62,726 nt of DNA from Tritrichomonas musculus (lineage: Eukaryota > Parabasalia > Tritrichomonadida > Tritrichomonadidae), in NCBI GenBank assembly GCA_039105265.1, contig JAPFFF010000104.1, positions 1 to 62,726 of the forward strand, read 5' to 3'. Both the position numbers and the translations under genes were made by a program. Shown piece after piece: positions 9,101 to 19,608 of the stretch. The notes beneath the pieces are model-generated. The model was not told the DNA's origin. It saw only the letters and a list, made by a program, of their open reading frames with translations, and did no database searches. Position 1 is the stretch's first letter, and each line of letters starts with the position of its first letter.

Positions 9101-11429
9101 TCAACAACAATTTTATGAAGTAGAGCCAGACCCAAGAAAATGCACTACCATATCGACAGATTATAATATTTATTCATCAAAGATTATATGGGCTGATAAT
9201 ATCATGACTATGCGTCGAGACTTAAATGTTGTTGGTGGAATCACAGATATATTAGCCTATGATTATGCTTTATTGAAACAGACAGTTGATAATCTAGTTG
9301 AACAAATGAGAATTCAAGCCATGTATAATGAATATACTGATAGTATTAAACAAGGTGTAGCAGTTGCGAATAGTATATTAAATATTTTAGCATCAACAGT
9401 TTGTATTGCAAGTGCCCTTTCAACATTAAATATGTCCAATAACTCTGTAACAATTAATACATATCAAACAAGACCTTTCCCAGCAGGTCCAGGAGGAAAT
9501 GGTGGAGGAGGTGGTGGTGGTGGTGGTGGTTATCCAGGTGATGGAGGTAGTGGCTTTCAAGGTAAGTTTTTGGTGAATGTTGATTTGAAGGCTGATAAGA
9601 TGACTATGGAAAGATTTTTACCAATAACAACAACTGTTCAAAATCCTGTTGCTGGAGCTATTTCAACATTCTCAGCTACACAGGTTGTCCTTTCGACAAC
9701 ACATGCACTGACTCAGTTAGGAAATGCTATTGCTACACTTGGTTCGAATGTCTTACACTTCTTTAGGAATAGACCAGATACAAATGGAACTGAAACATTA
9801 AATATTAATTCATCCTCGATTACAATAACTGATAATGATACTGATAATGCAACAAATACTATCACAACCACTGAGCAATCATTAGAGAGAACTCATAGAG
9901 AAGTTCAGCCACAGGTTGTTACAGATGAAACAGATGAGATTCGAACAGATATAACTGTACCACAGACTACAATGACAAATACAGCTTCAACTACGATTGC
10001 ACTTAGGAATCAAGTTCCTGTTATCAATATATCTGGAATCCAGTATACCTTAGAAGATATTGCAGATATGACAAGAGAAGAACGAAATGCATTAGTTGCT
10101 AGTCATCCTGATATCTTACGTATCCAATATCATGGAAGAGAGTGGTTTAATGTTTATGATTTGTTTTATAATGACCAACTCATTATCCATAATAATGTAT
10201 TTCAACGAAGGACTCTAATAAGACCAGCTGATATTGAGATGACAGATAGAATACATAGAGCTACTGATAATAATTGGTCAATAGAATGGGAAGGAACAAC
10301 ATACACAGCGAGAGATATTGAACAATTATCTATGCAAGACCGATTAAATTTACCATTTGTACAAAATGGAGATATTGGATTAGAACCTTACTTGAATGAC
10401 CAAACAATGGAAGCATGGATAAATATTATTGATCATAGAGGAGAGACTATTGATCCAATTGTTGCTACTATTGATTATTCAGCACCAACTACAGCAAATA
10501 TTAGTGGAGGTCAAGTACGATTTGTTGGAATAAATTCACAGATAGAAGTCAATGCAAATGGAGTTAGATATCAGCATTATGACCTTGTTGCCACAACAGA
10601 TACTTGGACAGTACCAGGAACAACACCAGCAATAACAGCAAGAATGATAGAACAAATGAGTGATGAACAAAGAGGAGAACTAATGGATAATATTTATTCT
10701 CATGGTAATCTTTTAGCTTTTAATGACACATTAGATGAAACAACTGGTGAAGAAATAACACAAGTACTATATAATGGAAATGTAGTTGCTACAATAGATA
10801 GAAGAAGACTACATGTAATTAATATTGTGAATGGAGTGATAGAAATGTACCAACAAGATGGTGTTATAAGTGCAACTACTCAAGTTATTATGGGAGCAGT
10901 AGGTTATGTTGCTAGAAGGTTCTTACATGGTCAATGGCAGTTTGTTAGACATCATCCTGGTGATGCAGCAGCTATAGCAGGAGTAGCAGCAGAAGCATAT
11001 GTAGCAAATAGAATAGGATTATTTAATATTCCAAGTTGGTTCCGTCGTAATGATAACCCAGAGACATTAGCAGAGGAAGATGTATTAGAAAAGATTCTTG
11101 CATGGGCATATCATGAAGAAACAGATGATGAACCTGAACTTGAAATAACAATGAAGGATGCTGATAAGATGATGGTTTCATTTGATACATGTATTAATAT
11201 TGCAAAGACATATCGCGATACTTTAAAGGGTACAATAGCATTCATGTGCGAGAAAATCAAAGAGCTTGAAAATAAGTCAAGTACAAAACATCCATTAGAA
11301 GATATAGATATGACTGCTTATATTACTAAAGTAGAAGTGAAGGAAATGATAGACCAGAAGGATGCATATATTGATACTCTTGAGGCAAGACTTGCGGCAC
11401 TTGAAGCTAAATGTGCTAACATCGAATGA
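6162..11429 (+). CDS. Giant Maverick protein (1755 aa), possible structural or surface protein
   Basis: I do not recognise a catalytic domain. The ATG at 6162 is chosen because it is the first ATG after the divergent start site. Layout: an N/T/K-rich N-terminal third with many NxT/S sites; a Pro-Thr stalk at about 347-374 (PTPTPEPTPDPTPTPTP); amphipathic helical segments at about 420-500; a strongly hydrophobic stretch at about 593-629 that could form one or two membrane spans; module I at 725-785 (YLYRP, then WDGKNWTGN); module II at 974-1034 (NPFDIIIQQQFYEV); a short hydrophobic segment at about 1071-1090; a glycine run at about 1109-1131; three copies of a TxxxIxxMSxxxRxxL-like motif at 1295, 1381 and 1491; and a C-terminal coiled coil ending at 1755. 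Modules I and II recur in the next gene. The stalk, glycine run and terminal coil suggest a fibre- or surface-type protein, which is inference. Confidence 0.85.
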   Translation: MSIKVYSLLSGETEKLKDKDIEISVNDENNIDIIRGGDPKDYPKFSCLYNKEEIDIKLVSDYLDKNGLESFGALNIMGGKGIYTWNTDGTLTTKIQYCASLNKLYERLRDSAKNLEVFLTKMREDVDSGIAPGATLKYFTGEISDKDIIEEEYDVSTYKKLIEALTANQKGMLDVMNLMIQNIDEVNNAIVPSIDWNTLKDLKIIVEHVDETTKAITYGTDTIKPKNMETIIKELSTSNDNISKWIKNNTVDFTEIEPIKYVDLKVNETTNETIFDVNETKINNMKDFAEKTNTTAANITKWIDALNDQTISYETLLNLTGGNTSMCLINKTTGEPEIHEVKIEIDETPPPTPTPEPTPDPTPTPTPTPTEPPKELVNKEDMVYVIPPIDELKKLEEYTIPKIIEPEVLKLTVSKFWLYSKETIGWIKDLLYNIISTTLSLAKQPIKLTYKTIAFATKEFMKIIYNLFYFIWYGIDSIVDIAYEAVKDNEKVGVIFYIGGEDADADFKDVDLHQVIDEIKELTPRLNNKIDELKNEGIRMIKIAYSSFTLFWSNLWHFIVDFIMNYPNLVNNIIQIGGNWIDAQFWQYIGGYADLILYVYVILVYAIAGGLGVGAFCLCVILIAALFEPIGRGAQWILNKITRHPPAPQARTLEVDDNDVVNTDDENSFDIVDPDGNKIVIEIDDDILEVFRNQYNSLVSKYQAIYDVVPSTPSTDSKYFTLKESDQLYLYRPSKTYEESNYYCMRWDIDKDYDIPLNLVFRFKDYLFGHNWELTWDGKNWTGNNCQNMCTEKISYMNTNNGAPALTIKHNERIGRWIKGTIKEDLTDDDNYAHILKDYLTNWRVVKKDGTILSEGITATFDSSGSGTFTQDGYKYEQARMYVDAPSGLNADDGLYVYADLNINGNITELKWDCHPTHCINSGVMHTYGSNPCLESFNYHREKRHSIKIIEGFNHKNIRIYIEKEFFEFDVKVNPFDIIIQQQFYEVEPDPRKCTTISTDYNIYSSKIIWADNIMTMRRDLNVVGGITDILAYDYALLKQTVDNLVEQMRIQAMYNEYTDSIKQGVAVANSILNILASTVCIASALSTLNMSNNSVTINTYQTRPFPAGPGGNGGGGGGGGGGYPGDGGSGFQGKFLVNVDLKADKMTMERFLPITTTVQNPVAGAISTFSATQVVLSTTHALTQLGNAIATLGSNVLHFFRNRPDTNGTETLNINSSSITITDNDTDNATNTITTTEQSLERTHREVQPQVVTDETDEIRTDITVPQTTMTNTASTTIALRNQVPVINISGIQYTLEDIADMTREERNALVASHPDILRIQYHGREWFNVYDLFYNDQLIIHNNVFQRRTLIRPADIEMTDRIHRATDNNWSIEWEGTTYTARDIEQLSMQDRLNLPFVQNGDIGLEPYLNDQTMEAWINIIDHRGETIDPIVATIDYSAPTTANISGGQVRFVGINSQIEVNANGVRYQHYDLVATTDTWTVPGTTPAITARMIEQMSDEQRGELMDNIYSHGNLLAFNDTLDETTGEEITQVLYNGNVVATIDRRRLHVINIVNGVIEMYQQDGVISATTQVIMGAVGYVARRFLHGQWQFVRHHPGDAAAIAGVAAEAYVANRIGLFNIPSWFRRNDNPETLAEEDVLEKILAWAYHEETDDEPELEITMKDADKMMVSFDTCINIAKTYRDTLKGTIAFMCEKIKELENKSSTKHPLEDIDMTAYITKVEVKEMIDQKDAYIDTLEARLAALEAKCANIE

Positions 11430-11448
11430 GAAGTTTTATTTAACTAAA

Positions 11449-14070
11449 ATGAGTGATACTACTACAAGATTTAAAGGAGATATACAGTTTAAGATAGGGG
11501 ATGCTACTCGAAAAGGTAGCCAGTTATTAACCTTGGGTGACTTAGATAACTATGTACAGACAGGTCATTTATTTAATGAGGTTGAAGGTTTACCAGAAGT
11601 TGATATTCAAAATAAAAATATACAGTATGTATCATTTGAGTCTTCAACAACAACTTACAATATCCTTAAGTTTGTTAATTTGCCTGAAGACTTCATGAAT
11701 AAGCTCAATGAAATAAAAACCCAGACTAATATATTTAAGGTTGTCTTGAGGAAGAATATAGTATATGATACAAGTGGTAATTTAGTCAAGGAGTTCTACA
11801 TATATGTTAAGGATGGTCAAGTATATTCTCCTTTGATAACTAAAAGTAGTAATGGATGCAGTATAAATAATAGTACCATTATGGGATATATGAATATAGC
11901 TTTTGATAGTAAACTTGACTTCAACCCATATACCTTGTGGCTGAATGGGGAGTTGAGCATAATGAATGAATATATAACTGATTCTTTACAGACAGAGAAG
12001 GCAATAAAGTGTTCTATAATAAAAGCTGATAATGCATTAAGTTTACGTAAAAGCGATGTACTATACTTATATAAGCCTACATCAACTAGTCAGGTTGAGA
12101 TCGATAACAAGAAATATTGGTTACTTCAATGGAACATAGATACTGGATATACTATACCTAATGACTTAGAGTTTAGGTTTAATGAGTATTGTTTTGGTAA
12201 TAAGTGGTTTTTATCATGGGATGGTACAAAATGGGTAGGTGATAACATACAAGGTCATATCAATGGTAGATTAGTTAATGGATTAAATAAGGAGAATGAG
12301 TATGGTGAAGATGGTACCTACATACAAGTCAAGAGGAGTGAGAGGAACATGAAACTGATTAATAAGCCTAATGACTACTCTCCTGATAACATACTACATT
12401 ACATGATTCATGGAGGTAAGTGTAAAATAGACTGTTTTGTAAAATTAAAGACAGGGGAGATAGAACCTTTTTCGAAATATGGTCTAGGATATCAAACAAG
12501 TCAAGGAGGTACAAAAGATGGATATGATATTGAAGCAATAAGGTGCTATAAGATGAATAATGCGACTAATAAATTAGAAACTAGTGCTATTGATGAACTC
12601 TACCTAGATATAACCCTTGAAGGTTCTAAAAATGCAAATAGGTTCTCAGTTCGACCTACTGGAAAAGAAGGCAATGGAGGAGACAAGGTATGGTTGTTCT
12701 TACATGGTGTACTTGATTCATGTGAAAAGCTTGAATATACATATGCAGCTTCGACTACTAATGACTCAAGGGATATTAAGATATATTTAGCTGATGAATA
12801 TGTTGACCCAATAGATGAGGTTCATTGGGATTCAACTACTAACCCATTCGAGTATATCATTAAGCAGCAATTTTATGAAGTATCCCCAAATCCTAATGGG
12901 GCAACGACCTTATATACTGATTATAATATTACCTCCTCTAAGATAATTACTGCTGATAATATTACTACTATGAGGAGTGATTTAAACTTAGTTACCAACA
13001 ATGTAGATGTTATTAGCTATGATGTTAACGAAATGAACACTGTTATGGAAAGCTTAAAAGGTAGAGTATCAAGGACTGAACAAGTTACTCAACATCTGGA
13101 GGATGATGTAGATAATTTGCGTATAGTCTCATGGACAGCATTAGCTTTTGGAGTTGCAGGTACTGCTGGATCAATAGGTTCTATTGGTATGCAGCTATTT
13201 CCAGATGGTATAAGCTTTCCTACCATAAAAGGTGGAGGATTCCTTAAAAGGTTATTCTCTCATAAGTCAACCAAAGGTATGAGTGATTTGGTTAGAAATA
13301 GCATTAACTTCATGTCAGGTACTACAGCAAGAAGCATAACCAAAGATATAACACCTATCATTACCTGGTGTGAGGAAGAGTATAAGCAACTAGATGAACT
13401 ACCTTTTACTGATGAGAATGACAACCCTGATACTGGAACCTTGACATTAAGTGGTGCTATGGATATCAGCAATATGTTTAGGGACTCACTCAAGCCTTGT
13501 TTCAAGTTGTTAGCTGAGAAGGTCAATGAGCTAGAGGCTGAGTTTGATAATTACCCTACTGTGGATGAAGCTAATGAAGGTCTAGATGTACTTATACATA
13601 GGATAGAGACATTAGAGGGTGAAAATATCGCATTAAAAGATACTATAGCAGCAATGGAAGCTAGGTTAACTGCATTAGAAGAGAAAAATGACCCAGATAG
13701 TGAATGGAAAGCATATTATACAGGATTTACTGATGTCACTGATGAATATAATAGGTATTTTCTATTCTCTTATTTTACAAGTGAGAAACACATAATTATT
13801 GATAATTTAGATAATGATCCAACAGGTGATAATGAACCTGTTCCAGATGGGGAGTACTTATTGATATTCAAGGACAAGACTCAAAAGCTACATTTTATTA
13901 GATTTATATCAACTGAATGGTCTGACCCTCAACAAATAAAGTCATATTTGGATGAAATATACTTTAAAGACACTAACCCACCTTCTGGTGCTTATGATAT
14001 ATATAATATTGAGTTAGATTGTGATGAATGTTCTATGATTTGTTTCGATGCTATATATATGAAGAAATAA
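11449..14070 (+). CDS. Second large Maverick protein (873 aa), paralogue of the 1755-aa protein
   Basis: The start is placed at the ATG at 11449 (MSDTTTRFKGDIQF), 19 nt after the upstream stop. The frame is open further upstream but would overlap the previous gene. No clear initiator motif precedes it. Module I (residues about 202-266, YLYKP then WDGTKWVGDN) and module II (about 465-525, NPFEYIIKQQFYEV, then STDYN-like and DNITTMRSDLN) match the 1755-aa protein in the same order, so the two genes share ancestry. After module II comes a coiled segment, a glycine/alanine-rich hydrophobic stretch at about 558-583, and a leucine heptad coiled coil at about 701-748 (IALKDTIAAMEARLTALEE) that also resembles the end of the paralogue. 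The last 125 residues are unique and beta-like. The role is unknown; a tail, fibre or surface role is possible. It is the last gene before the element/satellite junction. Confidence 0.85.
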   Translation: MSDTTTRFKGDIQFKIGDATRKGSQLLTLGDLDNYVQTGHLFNEVEGLPEVDIQNKNIQYVSFESSTTTYNILKFVNLPEDFMNKLNEIKTQTNIFKVVLRKNIVYDTSGNLVKEFYIYVKDGQVYSPLITKSSNGCSINNSTIMGYMNIAFDSKLDFNPYTLWLNGELSIMNEYITDSLQTEKAIKCSIIKADNALSLRKSDVLYLYKPTSTSQVEIDNKKYWLLQWNIDTGYTIPNDLEFRFNEYCFGNKWFLSWDGTKWVGDNIQGHINGRLVNGLNKENEYGEDGTYIQVKRSERNMKLINKPNDYSPDNILHYMIHGGKCKIDCFVKLKTGEIEPFSKYGLGYQTSQGGTKDGYDIEAIRCYKMNNATNKLETSAIDELYLDITLEGSKNANRFSVRPTGKEGNGGDKVWLFLHGVLDSCEKLEYTYAASTTNDSRDIKIYLADEYVDPIDEVHWDSTTNPFEYIIKQQFYEVSPNPNGATTLYTDYNITSSKIITADNITTMRSDLNLVTNNVDVISYDVNEMNTVMESLKGRVSRTEQVTQHLEDDVDNLRIVSWTALAFGVAGTAGSIGSIGMQLFPDGISFPTIKGGGFLKRLFSHKSTKGMSDLVRNSINFMSGTTARSITKDITPIITWCEEEYKQLDELPFTDENDNPDTGTLTLSGAMDISNMFRDSLKPCFKLLAEKVNELEAEFDNYPTVDEANEGLDVLIHRIETLEGENIALKDTIAAMEARLTALEEKNDPDSEWKAYYTGFTDVTDEYNRYFLFSYFTSEKHIIIDNLDNDPTGDNEPVPDGEYLLIFKDKTQKLHFIRFISTEWSDPQQIKSYLDEIYFKDTNPPSGAYDIYNIELDCDECSMICFDAIYMKK

Positions 14071-14089
14071 GTACGAGATTCTCGGGGCA

Positions 14090-14155
14090 GGTACCTGTGC
14101 CGTTTCATAGATGGGCGGTTGTGGGGTGGGGTACCTGTGCCGTTTCATTGATGGG
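14090..14155 (+). repeat. Two direct copies of a 26-bp sequence at 40-bp period
   Basis: Copy 1 (14090-14115) and copy 2 (14130-14155) both read GGTACCTGTGCCGTTTCAT, then one differing base (A or T), then GATGGG. Copy 1 sits on the 10-bp palindrome CAGGTACCTG (14088-14097). The surrounding sequence is G-rich, unlike the AT-rich genes to the left. It could be the terminal or subterminal repeat of the Maverick, or part of another short element. Confidence 0.85.
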
Positions 14156-14178
14156 GAGCAGTAGTGAGAACAAGAATA

Positions 14179-14238
14179 TTTTTTTCTTTTTTTTCTTTTT
14201 TCTTTTCTTTTCTTTTTCTTTTCTTTTCTTTTTCTTTT
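14179..14238 (+). repeat. 60-nt pure pyrimidine tract
   Basis: Only T and C occur over 60 bases, mostly T runs of three to eight broken by single C's. It lies between the 40-bp repeats and the GC-rich hairpin. Such tracts can form unusual structures and are slippage-prone; no function is shown. Confidence 0.9.
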
Positions 14239-14241
14239 ATG

Positions 14242-14292
14242 ACGAGTTCGTGTTGACGCTTGGGGTGCCAGCCCCAGCGGAAACCGACTCGT
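14242..14292. other. Nested GC-rich inverted repeat (hairpin) at the satellite edge
   Basis: The outer arms ACGAGT (14242-14247) and ACTCGT (14287-14292) are perfect complements. The inner arms GCT-T-GGGG (14258-14265, one bulged T) and CCCCAGC (14272-14278) close a 6-nt TGCCAG loop. The first satellite monomer remnant starts 10 bp after the outer arm. It may be a terminal structure of the element, a recombination hotspot or chance. Confidence 0.6.
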
Positions 14293-14302
14293 ATATACTA
14301 CT

Positions 14303-17300
14303 AACGAGAACTGCAGTTGAATCATCAGATGCAACGAGAACTGCAGTTGAATCATCAGATGCAACGAGAACTGCAGTTGAATCATCAGATGCAACGAGAA
14401 CTGCAGTTGAATCATCAGATTCAACGAGAACTGAAGTTTAATAATAAGATGAAACAAGAACTGCAGTTGAATCATCAGATGCAACGAGAACTGCAGTTGA
14501 ATCATCAGATGCAACGAGAACTGCAGTTGAATCATCAGATGCAACGAGAACTGCAGTTGAATCATCAGATTCAACGAGAACTGCAGTTGAATCATCAGAT
14601 GCAACGAGAACTGCAGTTGAATCATCAGATGAAATAAGAACTGCAGTTGAATCATCAGATTCAACGAGAACTGCAGTTGAACCATCAGATTCAACGAGAA
14701 CTGCAGTTGAATCATCAGATGCAACGACAACTGCAGTTGAATCATCAGATGCAACGAGAACTGCAGTTGAATCATCAGATGCAACGAGAACTGCAGTTGA
14801 ATCATCAGATTCAACGAGAACTGCAGTTGAATCATCAGATGCAACGACAACTGCAGTTGAATCATCAGATGCAACGAGAACTGCAGTTGAATCATCAGAT
14901 GCAACGAGAACTGCAGTTGAATCATCAGATTCAACGAGAACTGCAGTTGAATCATCAGATGCAACGAGAACTGCAGTTGAATCATCAGATGCAACGAGAA
15001 CTGCAGTTGAATCATCAGATGCAACGAGAACTGCAGTTGAATCATCAGATGCAACGAGAACTGCAGTTGAATCATCAGATGCAACGAGAACTGCAGTTGA
15101 ATCATCAGATGCAACGAGAACTGCAGTTGAACCATCAGATGCAACAAGAACTGCCGTTTAATATTAAGATGCAACAAGAACTGCAGTTGAATCATCAGAT
15201 GCAACGAGAACTGCAGTTGAATCATCAGATTCAACGAGAACTGCAGTTGAACCATCAGATTCAACGAGAACTGCAGTTGAATCATCAGATGCAACGAGAA
15301 CTGCAGTTGAATCATCAGATGCAACGAGAACTGCAGTTGAATCATCAGATGCAACGAGAACTGCAGTTGAATCATCAGATGCAACGAGAACTGCAGTTGA
15401 ATCATCAGATTCAACGAGAACTGCAGTTTAATAATAAGATTCAACGAGAACTGCAGTTTAATAATAAGATGAAACAAGAACTGCAGTTGAATCATCAGAT
15501 GCAACGACAACTGCAGTTGAATCATCAGATGCAACGAGAACTGCAGTTGAATCATCAGATGCAACGAGAACTGCAGTTGAATCATCAGATTCAACGAGAA
15601 CTGCAGTTGAATCATCAGATGCAACGACAACTGCAGTTGAATCATCAGATTCAACGAGAACTGCAGTTGAATCATCAGATTCAACGAGAACTGCAGTTGA
15701 ATCATCAAATGCAACGAGAACTGCCGTTTAATATTAAGATGCAACAAGAACTGCAGTTGAATCATCAGATGCAACGACAACTGCAGTTGAATCATCAGAT
15801 TCAACGAGAACTGCAGTTGAATCATCAGATTCAACGAGAACTGCAGTTGAATCATCAAATGCAACGAGAACTGCCGTTTAATATTAAGATGCAACAAGAA
15901 CTGCAGTTGAATCATCAGATGCAACGACAACTGCAGTTGAATCATCAGATTCAACGAGAACTGCAGTTGAATCATCAGATGCAACGAGAACTGCAGTTGA
16001 ATCATCAGATGCAACGAGAACTGCAGTTGAATCATCAGATGCAACGAGAACTGCAGTTGAATCATCAGATGCAACGAGAACTGCAGTTGAATCATCAGAT
16101 TCAACGAGAACTGCAGTTGAATCATCAGATGCAACGAGAACTGCAGTTGAATCATCAGATGCAACGAGAACTGCAGTTGAATCATCAGATGCAACGAGAA
16201 CTGCAGTTGAATCATCAGATGCAACGAGAACTGCAGTTGAATCATCAGATGCAACGACAACTGCAGTTGAATCATCAGATGCAACGAGAACTGCAGTTGA
16301 ATCATCAGATTCAACGAGAACTGCAGTTGAATCATCAGATGCAACGAGAACTGCAGTTGAATCATCAGATGCAACGAGAACTGCAGTTGAATCATCAGAT
16401 GCAACGAGAACTACAGTTGAATCATCAGATTCAACGAGAACTGCAGTTGAATCATCAGATGCAACGAGAACTGCAGTTGAATCATCAGATTCAACGAGAA
16501 CTGCAGTTGAATCATCAGATTCAACGAGAACTGCAGTTGAATCATCAGATTCAACGAGAACTGCAGTTGAATCATCAGATGCAACAAGAACTGCAGTTGA
16601 ATCATCAGATGCAACGACAACTGCAGTTGAATCATCAGATGCAACGACAACTGCAGTTGAATCATCAGATGCAACGAGAACTGCAGTTGAATCATCAGAT
16701 GCAACGAGAACTGCAGTTTAATAATAAGATTCAACGAGAACTGCAGTTGAATCATCAGATGAAACAAGAACTGCAGTTGAATCATCAGATGCAACAAGAA
16801 CTGCAGTTGAATCATCAGATTCAACGAGAACTGCAGTTGAATCATCAGATTCAACGAGAACTGCAGTTGAACCATCAGATTCAACGAGAACTACAGTTGA
16901 ATCATCAGATTCAACGAGAACTGCAGTTGAATCATCAGATTCAACGAGAACTACAGTTGAATCATCAGATTCAACGAGAACTGCAGTTGAATCATCAGAT
17001 GCAACGAGAACTACAGTTGAATCATCAGATTCAACGAGAACTGCAGTTGAATCATCAGATGCAACGACAACTGCAGTTGAATCATCAGATGCAACGACAA
17101 CTGCAGTTGAATCATCAGATTCAACGAGAACTGCAGTTGAATCATCAGATGCAACGAGAACTGCAGTTGAATCATCAGATTCAACGAGAACTGCAGTTGA
17201 ATCATCAGATTCAACGAGAACTGCAGTTGAATCATCAGATGCAACGAGAACTGCAGTTGAATCATCAGATGCAACGAGAACTGCAGTTGAATCATCAGAT

Positions 17301-19608
17301 GCAACGACAACTGCAGTTGAATCATCAGATGCAACGAGAACTGCAGTTGAATCATCAGATGCAACGAGAACTGCAGTTTAATAATAAGATTCAACAAGAA
17401 CTGCAGTTTAATCATAAGATTCAACGAGAACTGCAGTTTAATCATAAGATTCAACGAGAACTGCAGTTTAATAATAAGATTCAACAAGAACTGCAGTTGA
17501 ATCATCAGATGCAACGACAACTGCAGTTGAATCATCAGATTCAACGAGAACTGCAGTTGAATCATCAGATTCAACGAGAACTGCAGTTGAATCATCAGAT
17601 TCAACGAGAACTGCAGTTGAATCATCAGATGCAACGAGAACTGCAGTTGAATCATCAGATGCAACGAGAACTACAGTTTAATAATAAGATTCAACGAGAA
17701 CTGCAGTTGAATCATCAGATGCAACAAGAACTGCAGTTGAACCATCAGATTCAACAAGAACTGCAGTTTAATCATAAGATTCAACGAGAACTGCAGTTGA
17801 ATCATCAGATTCAACGAGAACTACAGTTGAATCATCAGATTCAACGAGAACTGCAGTTGAATCATCAGATGCAACGAGAACTACAGTTGAATCATCAGAT
17901 TCAACGAGAACTGCAGTTGAATCATCAGATGCAACGACAACTGCAGTTGAATCATCAGATGCAACGACAACTGCAGTTGAATCATCAGATTCAACGAGAA
18001 CTGCAGTTGAATCATCAGATGCAACGAGAACTGCAGTTGAATCATCAGATTCAACGAGAACTGCAGTTGAATCATCAGATGCAACAAGAACTGCAGTTGA
18101 ATCATCAGATTCAACGAGAACTGCAGTTGAATCATCAGATGCAACGAGAACTGCAGTTGAATCATCAGATGCAACGAGAACTGCAGTTGAATCATCAGAT
18201 GCAACGAGAACTGCAGTTGAATCATCAGATGCAACGAGAACTGCAGTTGAATCATCAGATTCAACGAGAACTGCAGTTTAATCATAAGATTCAACGAGAA
18301 CTGCAGTTTAATCATAAGATTCAACGAGAACTGCAGTTTAATAATAAGATTCAACAAGAACTGCAGTTGAATCATCAGATGCAACGAGAACTGCAGTTGA
18401 ATCATCAGATTCAACGAGAACTGCAGTTGAATCATCAGATTCAACGAGAACTGCAGTTGAATCATCAGATGCAACGAGAACTGCAGTTGAATCATCAGAT
18501 GCAACGAGAACTGCAGTTGAATCATCAGATGCAACGAGAACTACAGTTTAATAATAAGATTCAACGAGAACTGCAGTTTAATAATAAGATGAAACAAGAA
18601 CTGCAGTTGAATAATCAGATGCAACGAGAACTGCAGTTGAACCATCAGATTCAACGAGAACTGCAGTTGAATCATCAGATGCAACGAGAACTACAGTTGA
18701 ATCATCAGATTCAACGAGAACTGCAGTTGAATCATCAGATGCAACGAGAACTACAGTTGAATCATCAGATTCAACGAGAACTGCAGTTGAATCATCAGAT
18801 GCAACAAGAACTGCAGTTGAATCATCAGATTCAACGAGAACTGCAGTTGAATCATCAGATTCAACGAGAACTGCAGTTGAACCATCAGATTCAACGAGAA
18901 CTACAGTTGAATCATCAGATTCAACGAGAACTGCAGTTGAATCATCAGATTCAACGAGAACTACAGTTGAATCATCAGATTCAACGAGAACTGCAGTTGA
19001 ATCATCAGATGCAACGAGAACTACAGTTGAATCATCAGATTCAACGAGAACTGCAGTTGAATCATCAGATGCAACGACAACTGCAGTTGAATCATCAGAT
19101 GCAACGAGAACTGCAGTTGAATCATCAGATTCAACGAGAACTGCAGTTGAATCATCAGATGCAACGAGAACTGCAGTTGAATCATCAGATGCAACGAGAA
19201 CTGCAGTTTAATAATAAGATGAAACAAGAACTGCAGTTGAATCATCAGATGCAACGAGAACTGCAGTTGAATCATCAGATGCAACGAGAACTGCAGTTGA
19301 ATCATCAGATGCAACGACAACTGCAGTTGAATCATCAGATTCAACGAGAACTGCAGTTGAATCATCAGATGCAACGACAACTGCAGTTGAATCATCAGAT
19401 GCAACGAGAACTGCAGTTGAATCATCAGATGCAACGAGAACTGCAGTTGAATCATCAGATGCAACGAGAACTGCAGTTTAATAATAAGATTCAACGAGAA
19501 CTGCAGTTGAATCATCAGATGAAACAAGAACTGCAGTTGAATCATCAGATGCAACAAGAACTGCAGTTGAATCATCAGATTCAACGAGAACTGCAGTTGA
19601 ATCATCAG
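14303..19608 (+). repeat. Satellite block A1, 30-bp monomer
   Basis: About 177 tandem monomers. The consensus begins CTGCAG (PstI), has ATCATCAGAT in the middle and ends GCAACGAGAA. CTGCAG or its variant recurs every 30 bp with no insertion or deletion from 14311 to the end of the block. Units differ only at a few sites: G or T after AGAT, CGAG/CGAC/CAAG near the end, CTGCAG/CTACAG at the start, and linked multi-base variants such as TTTAATAATAAGAT. The first unit is truncated at AACGAGAA. The last unit (19591-19620) is an A/B hybrid. Long open frames here encode repeats of LNHQMQRELQ and are not called as genes. Confidence 0.97.

Larger units (their letters stand above)
1..14160. mobile_element. 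Maverick/Polinton-type virus-like element (right-hand part)
   Basis: This is a run of six tightly packed intronless genes built around a protein-primed family B DNA polymerase, the hallmark replication gene of Mavericks/Polintons. A candidate penton-like minor capsid gene and two large possible structural proteins lie beside it. The gene frames are all open, so the visible part looks whole and young. The left end is outside the window. I set the right end provisionally after the 40-bp direct repeats at 14090-14155, because the last gene stops at 14070 and satellite DNA starts at 14303; the true terminus could lie anywhere between. No retroviral-type integrase, packaging ATPase, maturation protease or double jelly-roll major capsid gene is recognised here, and they would be expected further left. 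A linear plasmid or adintovirus-like relative is the main alternative. Mavericks make up a large share of the T. vaginalis genome, which fits the host guess. Confidence 0.75.

Noticed and set aside
11362-11448. N-terminal extension of the 873-aa gene, starting at an in-frame ATG inside the previous gene
   Set aside because: It would overlap the end of the 1755-aa gene by 68 bp in another frame, and the encoded residues look like a shadow of that gene's C-terminal coil. The ATG at 11449, just after the upstream stop, is simpler.
14242-14292. A tRNA or other structured RNA gene in the GC-rich hairpin
   Set aside because: It has two nested stems only; no cloverleaf, anticodon arm or T-loop (GTTCGAxxC) is present.
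14014-14302. A basic Lys/Arg-rich tail on a minus-strand frame across the junction
   Set aside because: It is the reverse translation of the pyrimidine tract and joins satellite-derived residues to antisense of the 873-aa gene.
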